64,000 nucleotides of DNA from Psychrobacter immobilis (lineage in GTDB: Bacteria; Pseudomonadota; Gammaproteobacteria; Pseudomonadales; Moraxellaceae), in the NCBI RefSeq assembly GCF_904846065.1, contig NZ_CAJGZV010000002.1, positions 35,226-99,225 on the forward strand. The letters run 5' to 3'. The translations under genes and the position numbers were made by a program. The notes under the pieces were generated by a model. The model did no database searches, had not been told where the DNA came from, and saw only the letters and a list, made by a program, of their open reading frames with translations. Below, in pieces: positions 54,790-63,974 of this stretch (positions within the stretch are counted from its first letter, which is position 1; every line of letters starts with the position of its first letter).

Positions 54790-56502
54790 ATGAATCCAAT
54801 GTACACATCTTTTAACGGTTATCTTGGTGGGCCGATCGGCTCTATTATTGGTGCTATTTTAATATTTATTATTGGTTGGCTAGTGGCACTGGGTATCGCG
54901 GCACTGGTTCGTAATGTATTATCTAGAGTCAATCTGAACCAACGTATGAACTCTTCAACGGGTAAGACCTACGATTTAGAAGGTATTATCTCTAAGATTG
55001 TATTTTGGTTCATCTTTATCATCGCGATTTCTGGGGCGCTGAATCAATTGAATTTGAACTCAATCTCGACACCGTTTGCAAATATGGTCAATCAAGTCTT
55101 AGCCTTTATCCCTAATCTTATCGGTGCTATCGCGGTGGGTATTATTGGTTGGGTCTTGGCTACCGTTGCACGCACAGCTATCAACGCGGCATTGGCGAAA
55201 ACGTCGATGGATGAGCGTTTAAGTGCTCAGGCAGGTGTAAAACCGATGAGCAGCACGATTGCCGATATGGTTTATTGGTTCATCTTGTTGGTTGTTTTGA
55301 CGATGGTATTGGGTAAATTAGAGCTTGATGGTTTATTTGCTCCATTGACGAATATGGTTGATAAAATCTTTAGCTTTATCCCTAACATCCTCATTGCAGG
55401 TGTCGTCTTTGTCGTCGGTTATATCATTGCCAAAGTGGTGCGCGGCATTGTGACCAATCTTGTGTCTACTTTTAATGTTCAAGAATTGGCTACAAAAGCA
55501 GGCTTAAGCGAAAAAAACAGTTTGCCTAATATCGCTGGTTCATTGGCATTTTTAGTAGTGATCATTCCAACTATTATTGCTGCATTGAACGCATTAAAAA
55601 TTGAAGTGATTGCTCGTCCTGCGACAAACATGCTGAACAAAATCATGGAAGCACTGCCAAATATCTTTATGGCGGTTGCGATTTTAGTCGTGACCTTCTA
55701 TGTGGTACGTATGGTTGCCAATATCATCAAAGGTTTGATCGAAAACACTGAGATTAATCAATTGCCTGCGAAAGTTGGTTTACAAGAAACGATGGGCGAT
55801 AAGAGAGTCTCTGACCTTGTTGGTTATGCGATTATCTTCTTTGCGATGTTATTTGCCTCAATTGCCGCCGCTGACTTGCTAGGTTTTGAGCCTATCTCAG
55901 CCATTATCGCCATGTTTATTGCGTTTGGTGCCAACATTATCTTGGGCGCAATTATCCTATTTATTGGCTTCTGGCTTGCCAATATCATTGCAGGTGTCGT
56001 TGAGCGTTCTGAGCAAGGCTCACAATTCTTAGCAAACATCGTCCGTGTATTAATCATGGGTTTAGTACTTGCCATGGGTCTAAAAGCGATGGGTATTGCT
56101 GACTCTATCGTTAACCTAGCCTTTGGTCTAACACTAGGTGCCGTAGCGGTAGCCTTTGCCCTTTCATTTGGTCTTGGTGGTCAAGAAGCCGCTGCACGTT
56201 TCCTACGTAAAATGCAGGATAAAATGGACAAAGAACGTGAAGAAGCTAAAGCGAAATCTGCTCTTCATGCTAGCTCAAGTACACAAGAAAAAGTTGCTGA
56301 CTCAGTTCGAGAAAACACTCCTACTGCTTCAGGTACAATGACTAGTGACTTACCTACTAGCACTGTCGATACCAACAATCTTAGTACGGGTCATGTAGAT
56401 ATCACTCACGTTGAAACAAGTGATGACGATATCGACACTGGTTCAAATCTAGCGCCAAGTAATAAAGGCTTTACTGATATTGATAATAATGACTTAAAAT
56501 AA
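54790..56502 (+). CDS. Multi-helix mechanosensitive-type channel (CmpX-like)
   Basis: This 570-residue integral membrane protein consists of repeated conserved-TM-helix units (PF05552 type). Four copies have a PNxxxA(I/V) core: FIPNLIGAIAVGIIGWVLA, FIPNILIAGVVFVVGYIIA, ALPNIFMAVAILVVTFYVV and a more divergent one near 390. Each is preceded by an amphipathic stretch and followed by GL or GV loops. A polar, Ser/Thr/Asp-rich cytoplasmic tail (about 475-570) follows a MscS-like last helix (FGLTLGAVAVAFALSFGLGG). Relatives such as P. aeruginosa CmpX are linked to envelope stress. A strong Shine-Dalgarno and a terminator frame the gene. Confidence 0.85.
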   Translation: MNPMYTSFNGYLGGPIGSIIGAILIFIIGWLVALGIAALVRNVLSRVNLNQRMNSSTGKTYDLEGIISKIVFWFIFIIAISGALNQLNLNSISTPFANMVNQVLAFIPNLIGAIAVGIIGWVLATVARTAINAALAKTSMDERLSAQAGVKPMSSTIADMVYWFILLVVLTMVLGKLELDGLFAPLTNMVDKIFSFIPNILIAGVVFVVGYIIAKVVRGIVTNLVSTFNVQELATKAGLSEKNSLPNIAGSLAFLVVIIPTIIAALNALKIEVIARPATNMLNKIMEALPNIFMAVAILVVTFYVVRMVANIIKGLIENTEINQLPAKVGLQETMGDKRVSDLVGYAIIFFAMLFASIAAADLLGFEPISAIIAMFIAFGANIILGAIILFIGFWLANIIAGVVERSEQGSQFLANIVRVLIMGLVLAMGLKAMGIADSIVNLAFGLTLGAVAVAFALSFGLGGQEAAARFLRKMQDKMDKEREEAKAKSALHASSSTQEKVADSVRENTPTASGTMTSDLPTSTVDTNNLSTGHVDITHVETSDDDIDTGSNLAPSNKGFTDIDNNDLK

Positions 56503-56528
56503 GTCATCGTTCACGATATAGTTTGAAT

Positions 56529-56557
56529 AAAAAAGACAGCCTAGGCTGTCTTTTTTT
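56529..56557 (+). terminator. Rho-independent terminator after the channel gene
   Basis: AAAAGACAGCC and GGCTGTCTTTT pair around TA and are followed by a T run. Confidence 0.9.
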
Positions 56558-56687
56558 ATGGCGTAAATTTAGTTTCTATGAAAGACTCGCTACAAAATCA
56601 TACTCAGGACTTGGTCTTCCGTGCAGGTATATTCAAATTTAATTGCATTCGCATTGGCTCATTTTTACTTGCTGATAAATTACTTGC

Positions 56688-58034
56688 TCATAAGTTATTT
56701 TTCGTTTGCTTTTTATGCTGTTGGTTTAAGCGCTGTAGTTGCTTGGTCAGCTGCCGCTCACGCTGGGTCATCGGATCAACCGGTTGAATCCATAAATCTA
56801 TATCAATAAAGGTGTCATTAGACTCGTCAATAAAATCAATGCCCAACACAATTACATGATGCAGCTCGGCTATTGGCAGGCGGCTCGCAACATCCTGTGC
56901 AATCTTTGCTAAGTTTGGCTGAATAGCCTGTTTACTGTGCTGGCTCTCAACATCTTGCCCATAGAAGATCAATACATAATGCCGTCCCAAGCTTTCATAA
57001 GAGTGCTGATGGACGACATAACCTTCTTTTTGCAGACCATGTGCTTGTTTAGGATGCCTATATAGAGTTCGAACCAGCTCATGGCGCGAAAATAAAGACT
57101 CGTCCGATAGCTGCTGTTGCCAATAACAGCGTTTTGTTCCTAGTGTCTCTTTATCAGCATTGTCTAGTACTTCTTCATCGAGCATCTCTATCATTTGGGT
57201 ACTTAGCTGCGACCACAGAGCTGCCGCTTGCTCCATATGCTGATGATACATCTGCGCAGTCGTGCTTTTGTTTTTGTAGGCAAGTGTCATAGCGACTAAT
57301 GCAGGATTGGGCTCATCTTGCACCTCGTATTTGATGAGTGCATTATCTATTGCGATAGCGTCCGTAAATAAAGTTGGGCTATGTAAAAACTGAGTGACTA
57401 GACCTGCTTCTGATTCAAAGCTAGCGACATGATTACTGGCTGAATACTGTAATTGCCCTAAACGATAATGCAAAAACCGCCATAACTCGCATGGTGCTTG
57501 TAGGCTTGCTAATATCGCCTGCCAGTCATGCCAGCTAAAAACTTGTAGCTGCTGCATACTGTCGCTCATATCCACCACCAAATCTTCCATAAAATAGCGG
57601 ACACCAAAACCATGAGTGAGCCGTTTTAGGGATTGTCGTTGCTGGTCATTTATCTTAATTTTATTGATTTCTTCAGCTTTATCGGTGCGCTGAATATCAA
57701 AAACTAAAATATTATGGCTCATGTTGTCGTTATTTTTATGCTGAGCAAGATATGTCTTGTGCCATATGAGCGCGGCCTTTACTACCGCCATACGCGCAGC
57801 TTTAATATCGACCAGACTACTTTTAGCAGGCAAATACAATATGAGCTCAAGTAATGAGAGGTTACCCAGTGGCAATTGATAATGATATTGCTGAGCACGG
57901 TAACACGCGTCATATTTATGCTCAAGATGCTGCATATTGGTCAAAGCAATATCTACAGCATCTTTCTGCAAATAGCAGGTCAACTCATTAACAAGACAAT
58001 CATTATCAGATAGGGTAATAGATGAGTCAGACAC
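56688..58034 (-). CDS. Unknown 448-residue protein
   Basis: This soluble protein has no signal peptide or membrane segment. It is Gln/His/Asp-rich, mostly helical, with an early LGNLSLLELILYLPAK block and a C-terminal alpha/beta part (VVHQHSYESLGRHYVLIFYGQD, then HHVIVLGIDFIDESNDTFIDIDLW). It ends in a Lys/Gln-rich tail. I recognise no family or catalytic motif. It stands alone between the channel and SDR genes and may be lineage-specific. Confidence 0.7.
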   Translation of the reverse strand: MSDSSITLSDNDCLVNELTCYLQKDAVDIALTNMQHLEHKYDACYRAQQYHYQLPLGNLSLLELILYLPAKSSLVDIKAARMAVVKAALIWHKTYLAQHKNNDNMSHNILVFDIQRTDKAEEINKIKINDQQRQSLKRLTHGFGVRYFMEDLVVDMSDSMQQLQVFSWHDWQAILASLQAPCELWRFLHYRLGQLQYSASNHVASFESEAGLVTQFLHSPTLFTDAIAIDNALIKYEVQDEPNPALVAMTLAYKNKSTTAQMYHQHMEQAAALWSQLSTQMIEMLDEEVLDNADKETLGTKRCYWQQQLSDESLFSRHELVRTLYRHPKQAHGLQKEGYVVHQHSYESLGRHYVLIFYGQDVESQHSKQAIQPNLAKIAQDVASRLPIAELHHVIVLGIDFIDESNDTFIDIDLWIQPVDPMTQRERQLTKQLQRLNQQHKKQTKNNL

Positions 58035-58339
58035 AGTGTTAACCTTTTATTATCGAATGGACACGTTGTATAGTAAGTTGCTATTGATGAGCATAACACT
58101 AGAGCATGTTTAATATTCGCAAATTCTTTTACTATAACGACAGGCTACCAACGAAAAACTTAACAAAATAAGCCTTATTAAATGCAGTCGCTTTCAGGGC
58201 GATGAGTTGTTATGATAATAGCAAAGTAGCATGATTTGCAGTCAAACTTATCGCTTATGGGCTGCCTTTGATTACATTTTTTAGAGACATTTATTAAAAT
58301 TATTTAATGACCATCATATAATAAAAAGGATTGAACGTT

Positions 58340-59008
58340 ATGAAGCGCTTTAAAGAGAAAACTGTCATTATAACAGGTGCAGATTCTGATATTGGTCGTG
58401 CAACGGCGCTTAGATTTGCACAAGAAGGGGCGAATTGTATAATCGTTGGTATTAATAACGATATTTTAGAATACATCTACGAGGACCTGCCACAGGATCA
58501 TACATGGATCAATACAGGTAACCACCTTACCGTAACCAGTGACATTAATGATCTGACCCAAACGGCAAGATTAATAAAGCATGTACGCGATAAATATAAA
58601 CATATTGATGTGATGGTCAACATAGATACTGCGGTCGGCATTCATCAGTCAGTTATTCCAGAACTGATAAAAACACAAGGCAATATCGTTAATGTATCAA
58701 CGCTAACGGAGATATCAGCAGACTGGAATATAGAGACCTATAAAGCTAGGCAAAGGGATTTGACTGATGTTACAAAGAAGCTGGCATTAGAGAATATACC
58801 AAATAATGTACGTATTAATGCCGTATCTGCTGGATTGGTGGCAACGGATATCAGTCCAAATCCATTTATTAGCCACTCTCCACTAGGGAAGACAGCGACA
58901 CCGTTTGATGTAACCGCCGCTGTGATGTTTTTAGCCAGTGATGATGCTGCCATCATTACTGGCATGAATTTACCTGTTGATGGCGGGGTTAGTACGTTCA
59001 ACAGCTAA
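58340..59008 (+). CDS. Degenerate short-chain dehydrogenase/reductase protein
   Basis: This 222-residue SDR-fold protein starts at the ATG at 58340, 9 nt after AAGGA; the TTG three codons upstream abuts that site. The cofactor motif reads TGADSDIG (12-19), where the middle Gly of TGxxxGIG is Asp. The NNAG position reads NIDT (94-97). The catalytic Ser120 and Tyr134 are present but the Lys expected at 138 is Gln. The C-terminal PVDGG is kept. Loss of Lys and the altered glycine motif argue against normal oxidoreductase activity, though the fold looks intact. A terminator shared with the next gene follows. Confidence 0.85.
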   Translation: MKRFKEKTVIITGADSDIGRATALRFAQEGANCIIVGINNDILEYIYEDLPQDHTWINTGNHLTVTSDINDLTQTARLIKHVRDKYKHIDVMVNIDTAVGIHQSVIPELIKTQGNIVNVSTLTEISADWNIETYKARQRDLTDVTKKLALENIPNNVRINAVSAGLVATDISPNPFISHSPLGKTATPFDVTAAVMFLASDDAAIITGMNLPVDGGVSTFNS

Positions 59009-59057
59009 CTCAATGCTTAGTTTTTTAGCCATTCTTAAGATTCATCCTCACAAACAA

Positions 59058-59091
59058 AAGACCCCCTGACATTAATCTGTCAGGGGGTCTT
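59058..59091. terminator. Bidirectional terminator between SDR and acyltransferase genes
   Basis: AAGACCCCCTGACA and TGTCAGGGGGTCTT are perfect 14-bp arms with a 6-nt loop. Only short T or A runs flank the stem, but its GC content is high and the genes converge. Confidence 0.75.
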
Positions 59092-59127
59092 AATATAATA
59101 CAGATACTCATAACTCATTTAAAAACT

Positions 59128-59862
59128 TTATTCAGCTGAATGATTGATATCTTGTAATGGTTGAGATAAGCGCTCAGGATGTCTTGGTACCACCCCTTTA
59201 TACTGAGCATAAATTTTTGGTAAATCTGCTTCGATATCACCACTAGGATAAACCAACGACATAAAGCGTATTTCTTTGGTTTTGTAATCCATCGCTACTG
59301 GCAAAATAGGTACACCAGCGCCCACTGCTAAATAATAGAAGCCTGATTTCCAAGTTTCAGTATATTGACGAGTACCTTCCGGTGCTAAACCCAAAAATAG
59401 TGGCTTACCTGTTTTGAACTTATCAATACTGGCCTGTAATACGGAGCCTTTATCACTACGATCAATGGGAATCACCCCTATCCAGCTTAATAGCTGAGCA
59501 AATACGGGCACTTTAAATAACGTATGCTTACCCATAATACTGATTTTTAAATCTAAGGCGAATAAACTGGGTATCGCATAAACCCCATCAATATTCGAAG
59601 TATGCGGCAGCGCTAAAACTACAGCTTGTGAAATATTTGGAATCTCTCCAACCGTACGCCAACCCGCAGCTTTTAGCATAGCTGAGGCAATCACTGGCGC
59701 AATTTTATTACCGCGTTTCGGGACTAAACTACCCAGCTGCTTTTTACTAAGCTTGGGCAATATTTTAGAGTTTACAGACTGAGAAGCAGCAGCTTTTGAG
59801 CGATTAAATAACTTTGATGTCATGACGGCACCACATAATAAAAGATACCTACATAATAACAT
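59128..59862 (-). CDS. 1-acyl-sn-glycerol-3-phosphate acyltransferase family protein
   Basis: This 244-residue PlsC-type enzyme would acylate lysophosphatidate or a related lipid at the inner membrane. The HxxxxD motif is HTSNID, followed by GVYAIPSLFAL and the PEGTR motif in LAPEGTRQYT. IPIDRSDKGS and PILPVAMDY are further family blocks. An N-terminal hydrophobic stretch precedes a Ser/Lys-rich segment. The start is uncertain: an ATG 13 codons on (59823) is equally possible. Confidence 0.88.
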   Translation of the reverse strand: MLLCRYLLLCGAVMTSKLFNRSKAAASQSVNSKILPKLSKKQLGSLVPKRGNKIAPVIASAMLKAAGWRTVGEIPNISQAVVLALPHTSNIDGVYAIPSLFALDLKISIMGKHTLFKVPVFAQLLSWIGVIPIDRSDKGSVLQASIDKFKTGKPLFLGLAPEGTRQYTETWKSGFYYLAVGAGVPILPVAMDYKTKEIRFMSLVYPSGDIEADLPKIYAQYKGVVPRHPERLSQPLQDINHSAE

Positions 59863-59972
59863 TAAGCTTATACAACTAAATTGAATTTTATAGGCTTTTA
59901 TTGCTTGCCAGCTTACCGGTTTATAAACTTATATAAATATATAGCTATTGACGGACATACCCATCAAGCCCA

Positions 59973-61859
59973 TTAGGATATGTCAGCCAAATTGCCTTTA
60001 TTCTCAAGCCAAACCTTGCGATCAGCAGCACGTTTTTTAGCCAACAGCATATCCATCACGCTATTAGTCAACACCATGTCATCCATATCTAGCTGAACTA
60101 AACGCCGAGTATCACGGTTCATGGTCGTCTCACGTAACTGCTCTGCACTCATTTCACCCAAGCCTTTAAAACGGGTAATCTGCGCTTTTTTATTGCCCGG
60201 CACATTGGCCAAAATATGCTGAAGCTCAGGCTCATCTAACGCATAATGCACCTCTTTGCCCACGTCTACTCGATATAACGGCGGCATGGCGACAAATAAA
60301 TGACCCGCATCCACTAGCGCAGGGAAATGCTTAACAAATAGGGCGCAGATGAGCGTGGCGATATGCAGACCATCAGAATCCGCATCCGCTAAGATACATA
60401 CCTTATCATAACGCAGCTCAGACAAATCATCAGATGCCGGATCGACACCGATAGCAATAGCGATATCATGAATTTCTTGGCTTGACAATACCGTATCTGA
60501 TGACACCTCCCACGTATTTAGAATTTTCCCACGCAACGGTAAAATCGCCTGATAATGACGATCGCGTGCTTGCTTAGCACTACCACCCGCAGAATCCCCT
60601 TCCACCAAAAATAGCTCAGCACCATCACGCAAATCACCACGACAATCTGCCAACTTACCCGGCAATGCAGGACCTTGCGTGATTTTCTTACGGGCGACTT
60701 TTTTGGCAGACTTGAGACGACGTCCAGCTTTATTAATCGCCAGCTCTGCGATTTGAGTACCCATATCGGCATGCTGATTTAACCACAGACTAAAAGCATC
60801 TTTTGCCAATGTCTGTACTGCCCCAGCAGCTTCGCGGCTAGATAAGCGCTCTTTGGTCTGTCCAGAAAATTGCGGCTCAGAAAATTTAAGCGACAGAATA
60901 TAGTTCACCCCATCCCAGACATCTTCTGCCGTTAGCTTGACACTCCGTGGTAGTAAATTATGAATATCACAGAATTCACGCAACGCCTCTAAGATACCAG
61001 TACGCAGACCATTGACGTGCGTACCGCCCTGAGCCGTCGGGATAAGGTTCACATAACTTTCTTGAATCGGCGTGCCACCATCAGGCAACCAAGACAAGGC
61101 AAAGGTAATAGCAGCACGTTCGCCCGCTTTCGCATCGTAATTATAATAAAACGGTGCTTCAGGTAAGGTTTCTAAACCATCCAACTGTTCGCTTAGATAT
61201 TCGACCACTCCATCAGTAAACTGCCAAACTACCTTTTCATTATTAATATCATCGACAAATTCAATCGTCAGCCCAGCTGCCAACACTGCTTTAGCTTTTA
61301 GATTGTGCTTGAGCTGTTTTACATTAAATTTAGGCGTATCAAAAAAGCGACCATCTGCCCAAAAATGCACTCTGGTACCACGTTTGCGTTTGTTTGAGCT
61401 GATTGCTTCAGTCAACGGCGTAACTGGTGCGCCATTTTCAAACGCCATATCAAACTGTGTACTATCACGCCATACCGTCACCTCAACACGTGTTGATAAC
61501 GCATTGACGACAGAGATACCTACCCCATGCAGACCGCCTGACACTTCATAATTAGAAGTCGAAAACTTCCCACCGGCATGCAAACGAGTTAAAATCAGCT
61601 CAATACCCGATTGATTAAATTCAGGATGAATATCAGTCGGCATACCACGCCCATCATCTTCGACAGACAACGAGCCATCACTATGCAGTTGCACCTTGAT
61701 GGTTTTAGCATAACCCGCCAACGCTTCATCAACTGAGTTATCGATAACCTCTTGCGCCAAATGATTGGGGCGCGTGGTATCGGTATACATACCTGGACGA
61801 CGACGTACTGGCTCAAGCCCTTCTAAAACTTCTAACGATTGCGCATTATATTGACTCAC
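59973..61859 (-). CDS. parE: DNA topoisomerase IV subunit B
   Basis: ParE is the ATPase subunit of the chromosome-decatenating topoisomerase IV. The 628-residue protein (E. coli 630) has the GHKL ATPase motifs EVIDNSVDEALAG, VEDDGRGMPTDIHP, and GGLHGVGISVVNAL. A TOPRIM domain has LVEGDSAGGSAKQARD and ADADSDGLHI. The lack of the long GyrB insert and the start QSLEVLEGLEPVRRRPGMYT separate it from GyrB. The start is a GTG with AAGGA upstream. yqiA lies upstream on the same strand, as in E. coli. Confidence 0.96.
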   Translation of the reverse strand: MSQYNAQSLEVLEGLEPVRRRPGMYTDTTRPNHLAQEVIDNSVDEALAGYAKTIKVQLHSDGSLSVEDDGRGMPTDIHPEFNQSGIELILTRLHAGGKFSTSNYEVSGGLHGVGISVVNALSTRVEVTVWRDSTQFDMAFENGAPVTPLTEAISSNKRKRGTRVHFWADGRFFDTPKFNVKQLKHNLKAKAVLAAGLTIEFVDDINNEKVVWQFTDGVVEYLSEQLDGLETLPEAPFYYNYDAKAGERAAITFALSWLPDGGTPIQESYVNLIPTAQGGTHVNGLRTGILEALREFCDIHNLLPRSVKLTAEDVWDGVNYILSLKFSEPQFSGQTKERLSSREAAGAVQTLAKDAFSLWLNQHADMGTQIAELAINKAGRRLKSAKKVARKKITQGPALPGKLADCRGDLRDGAELFLVEGDSAGGSAKQARDRHYQAILPLRGKILNTWEVSSDTVLSSQEIHDIAIAIGVDPASDDLSELRYDKVCILADADSDGLHIATLICALFVKHFPALVDAGHLFVAMPPLYRVDVGKEVHYALDEPELQHILANVPGNKKAQITRFKGLGEMSAEQLRETTMNRDTRRLVQLDMDDMVLTNSVMDMLLAKKRAADRKVWLENKGNLADIS

Positions 61860-61969
61860 AAATGCATCCTTAACGATTCATGTCTGATTAATTCTATTCA
61901 ACCATTATAACCAAAAATAGCGACGTTAAGGTTAATAGTCCATCGCTTACGTCATATAATGTCGCCTGT

Positions 61970-62617
61970 TTAGACTCGTACTAAATCTTGTAGCATATTT
62001 ATCACCATCGGCAACTGCTCACCAAAGTCACTAAACCGATGATCGCCACCCGCTTGTAAAATAACAGTACTCCCTTGCTGTTGATAAAAGGCTTTAGACA
62101 ATTCAGGATTTAATAACTCATCGCCTTCTTTGATAAATACAGCAATTTTTTTAGGATAATGAATTTCTGATAACTGATGATCTGCAAACCATTGCAAATC
62201 CGCAGAAGTAATATCCCAACCGCCAGTGGTCGTATAGAGAATTTGATTCTTTGGCAATTTATCTTCGCCTTGACCTTCATTACTATCGTTATTTAGCAGT
62301 AAGTCATGAGCAAAGCGCTGTAATGTCACATGTGGCTGAGTACTAGGATTTAATAGTAAAGCCGCACAGCCTGTATGATTGCTCACCAAGGTAGAAAAAT
62401 AGCCACCCAATGAGCTACCAACGAATACAACTTTTGAGTCTCTGCCCCATTCCTCAACTAGACTTATCAATTTATCGAACACGTCTTGTGGCGATTTATT
62501 CAAATCGGGACGCAGTACATTGATATCAGGATGATGATGCTGGCAGTATTTTTCTAATAGCATTCCCTTGGTAGAGTTCGCATCACTGTCCAGTCCATGG
62601 ATATAAATCAAGTTCAC
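61970..62617 (-). CDS. yqiA: YqiA-like alpha/beta hydrolase (esterase)
   Basis: This 215-residue esterase of the UPF0227/YqiA type has IYIHGLDSDANSTKG near the start, the nucleophile elbow VGSSLGGYFS (about 68-77), LLNPS, and a final GGDHRFSDF with the catalytic His. The start is a GTG. It lies 110 nt before parE on the same strand, matching the enterobacterial yqiA-parE neighbourhood. Its natural substrate is not known. Confidence 0.88.
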   Translation of the reverse strand: MNLIYIHGLDSDANSTKGMLLEKYCQHHHPDINVLRPDLNKSPQDVFDKLISLVEEWGRDSKVVFVGSSLGGYFSTLVSNHTGCAALLLNPSTQPHVTLQRFAHDLLLNNDSNEGQGEDKLPKNQILYTTTGGWDITSADLQWFADHQLSEIHYPKKIAVFIKEGDELLNPELSKAFYQQQGSTVILQAGGDHRFSDFGEQLPMVINMLQDLVRV

Positions 62618-62805
62618 GTATCATCTCACTTATTAATTTTGTTATGATTATCTTATATAGGCTAGTGACGCTAAGCATAGCACCCGCCAAACAAAAATAA
62701 TAACAATAAAACGGCACACCATTAGTCAGTATTTGCGACATAATAATGTTGCCATAATAGTTTTATGCAAGTCAAAGGAATGACGATAATAGCCATGGAG
62801 TCGCC

Positions 62806-63066
62806 ATGAACCAACAGTTTGAGCTGTTTGAGATTGCAAATCCATGCATTGGTCTTTGCCAAAGCAATAAAAAAGGCTATTGCTTTGGTTGCCTGCGCAG
62901 TCGAACGGAGCGCCAGCGATGGCATGATATGACGACAGAGCAGCAACGCGAGGTGCTAAGGCTTATCGCAGGACGTAAGCTGCGTATAGAGCAAATGAGA
63001 CAGCGTAAGGGCGAGCAGTTGGGGTTTGATTTTGAGGAAGTGATTGAGATTGGGGAGTTGTTTTAG
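62806..63066 (+). CDS. DUF1289 family protein
   Basis: This 86-residue protein has the compact Cys motif of DUF1289: NPCIGLCQSNKKGYCFGC, four cysteines that could bind a metal or Fe-S, followed by RTERQRWHDMTTEQQREVL. GGAG lies 6 nt upstream of the ATG. It is monocistronic. Function of the family is unknown. Confidence 0.85.
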   Translation: MNQQFELFEIANPCIGLCQSNKKGYCFGCLRSRTERQRWHDMTTEQQREVLRLIAGRKLRIEQMRQRKGEQLGFDFEEVIEIGELF

Positions 63067-63132
63067 TAGACGACTGAATAATATGACTGCAGGTTCTAGT
63101 ACAAGTCATTGAATGAAGTTATTATTCATTTT

Positions 63133-63848
63133 TCACAACTTTTCAATGTTTACAATCCTATCTACTGTTATTGACTTTCCGCATGAATCTAGAAATATAT
63201 TTACAATTGAGCCAGCTTCAATTTCGCTTTTACCATCTTGAATCAACTTCAAAAAAAATAATGTTCTTGAAAGTTCACTACCTATTGGTTTAGCAGTAAA
63301 TGAAACTAAGCAAGGAATCGTACTTTCTTGAAAACGTGAAACTAATTGGTGATAGTTTTCTCCAAGTAGACTACCTGCAATGTCCTCAACTAACTCAGGT
63401 GCTTTGGTATAATTATGATATGAATTAGGAGCTTCTATTGCTAAACATCTAATCATAAAAGCAAAAGGACCTTCATCGTTTATATTAAATTTAGCAGATA
63501 CAGAACTATCATTAATATAATTTCCTGAAGTCTCAAGGCCATCTGATAGAGACTTTAGCAGTAAATAAAGTTTGGGATATATTTCTTTTTTAGTTAGTAT
63601 TCCACATTCATAAAATGAATTTATATCTCTTACACGTGTATCATGAAACCACAAAACTTCGAAAGTATTGTTCGGTAATCCTATCTCATTTATTACTGAA
63701 AAATAAATGAGATAGGATTACTCCAATATCTTTTTCTTCGTCATTCTATAGCCTTAGAGAGAGCTGTTAAAACTATATCTTCTCTTACATCAAATATTTC
63801 ACATATAGAAGATAATGCTGTGTCGAATGTTGAACAATCTAAAAACAT
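63133..63848 (-). pseudogene. Broken AT-rich gene of unknown function
   Basis: The open 3' part (63133-63654) gives 173 residues from a TTG, but no good start exists. The frame goes on upstream through LPNNTFEVLWFHD to a stop inside an inverted repeat. Upstream of the repeat, an ATG at 63846-63848 with a 35-codon frame (MFLDCSTFDTALSSI) ends in TGA at 63741-63743. A +1 shift there would continue as NDEEKDIGVI. The most likely reading is one gene of about 240 codons, broken by a frameshift and by the repeat. No domain is recognised. AT-rich, probably acquired. Confidence 0.65.
63675..63721. repeat. 20-bp perfect inverted repeat inside the broken gene
   Basis: GTAATCCTATCTCATTTATT (63675-63694) and its exact reverse complement (63702-63721) flank ACTGAAA. 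It is not a terminator: no T run follows. It lies exactly where the reading frame of the surrounding gene breaks. Confidence 0.85.
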
Positions 63849-63944
63849 AGCAAATTATTCCTTGTCATATTGAGCATCGAAATACTAAAGGTTTAAAAAT
63901 TATATAACAAGGATAAGTAACATAAAAACCCACAGCCAAAGAAA

Positions 63945-63974
63945 ATCCCCCGGCTAGATAACTAGTCGGGGGAT
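63945..63974. terminator. GC-rich hairpin near the right edge
   Basis: ATCCCCCGGCTAG and CTAGTCGGGGGAT pair over 13 bp (one G-T) around 4 nt. T runs are short (ATATTTC on the plus side, ATTTTC on the minus side). It probably ends a gene beyond the window's right edge. Confidence 0.55.
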
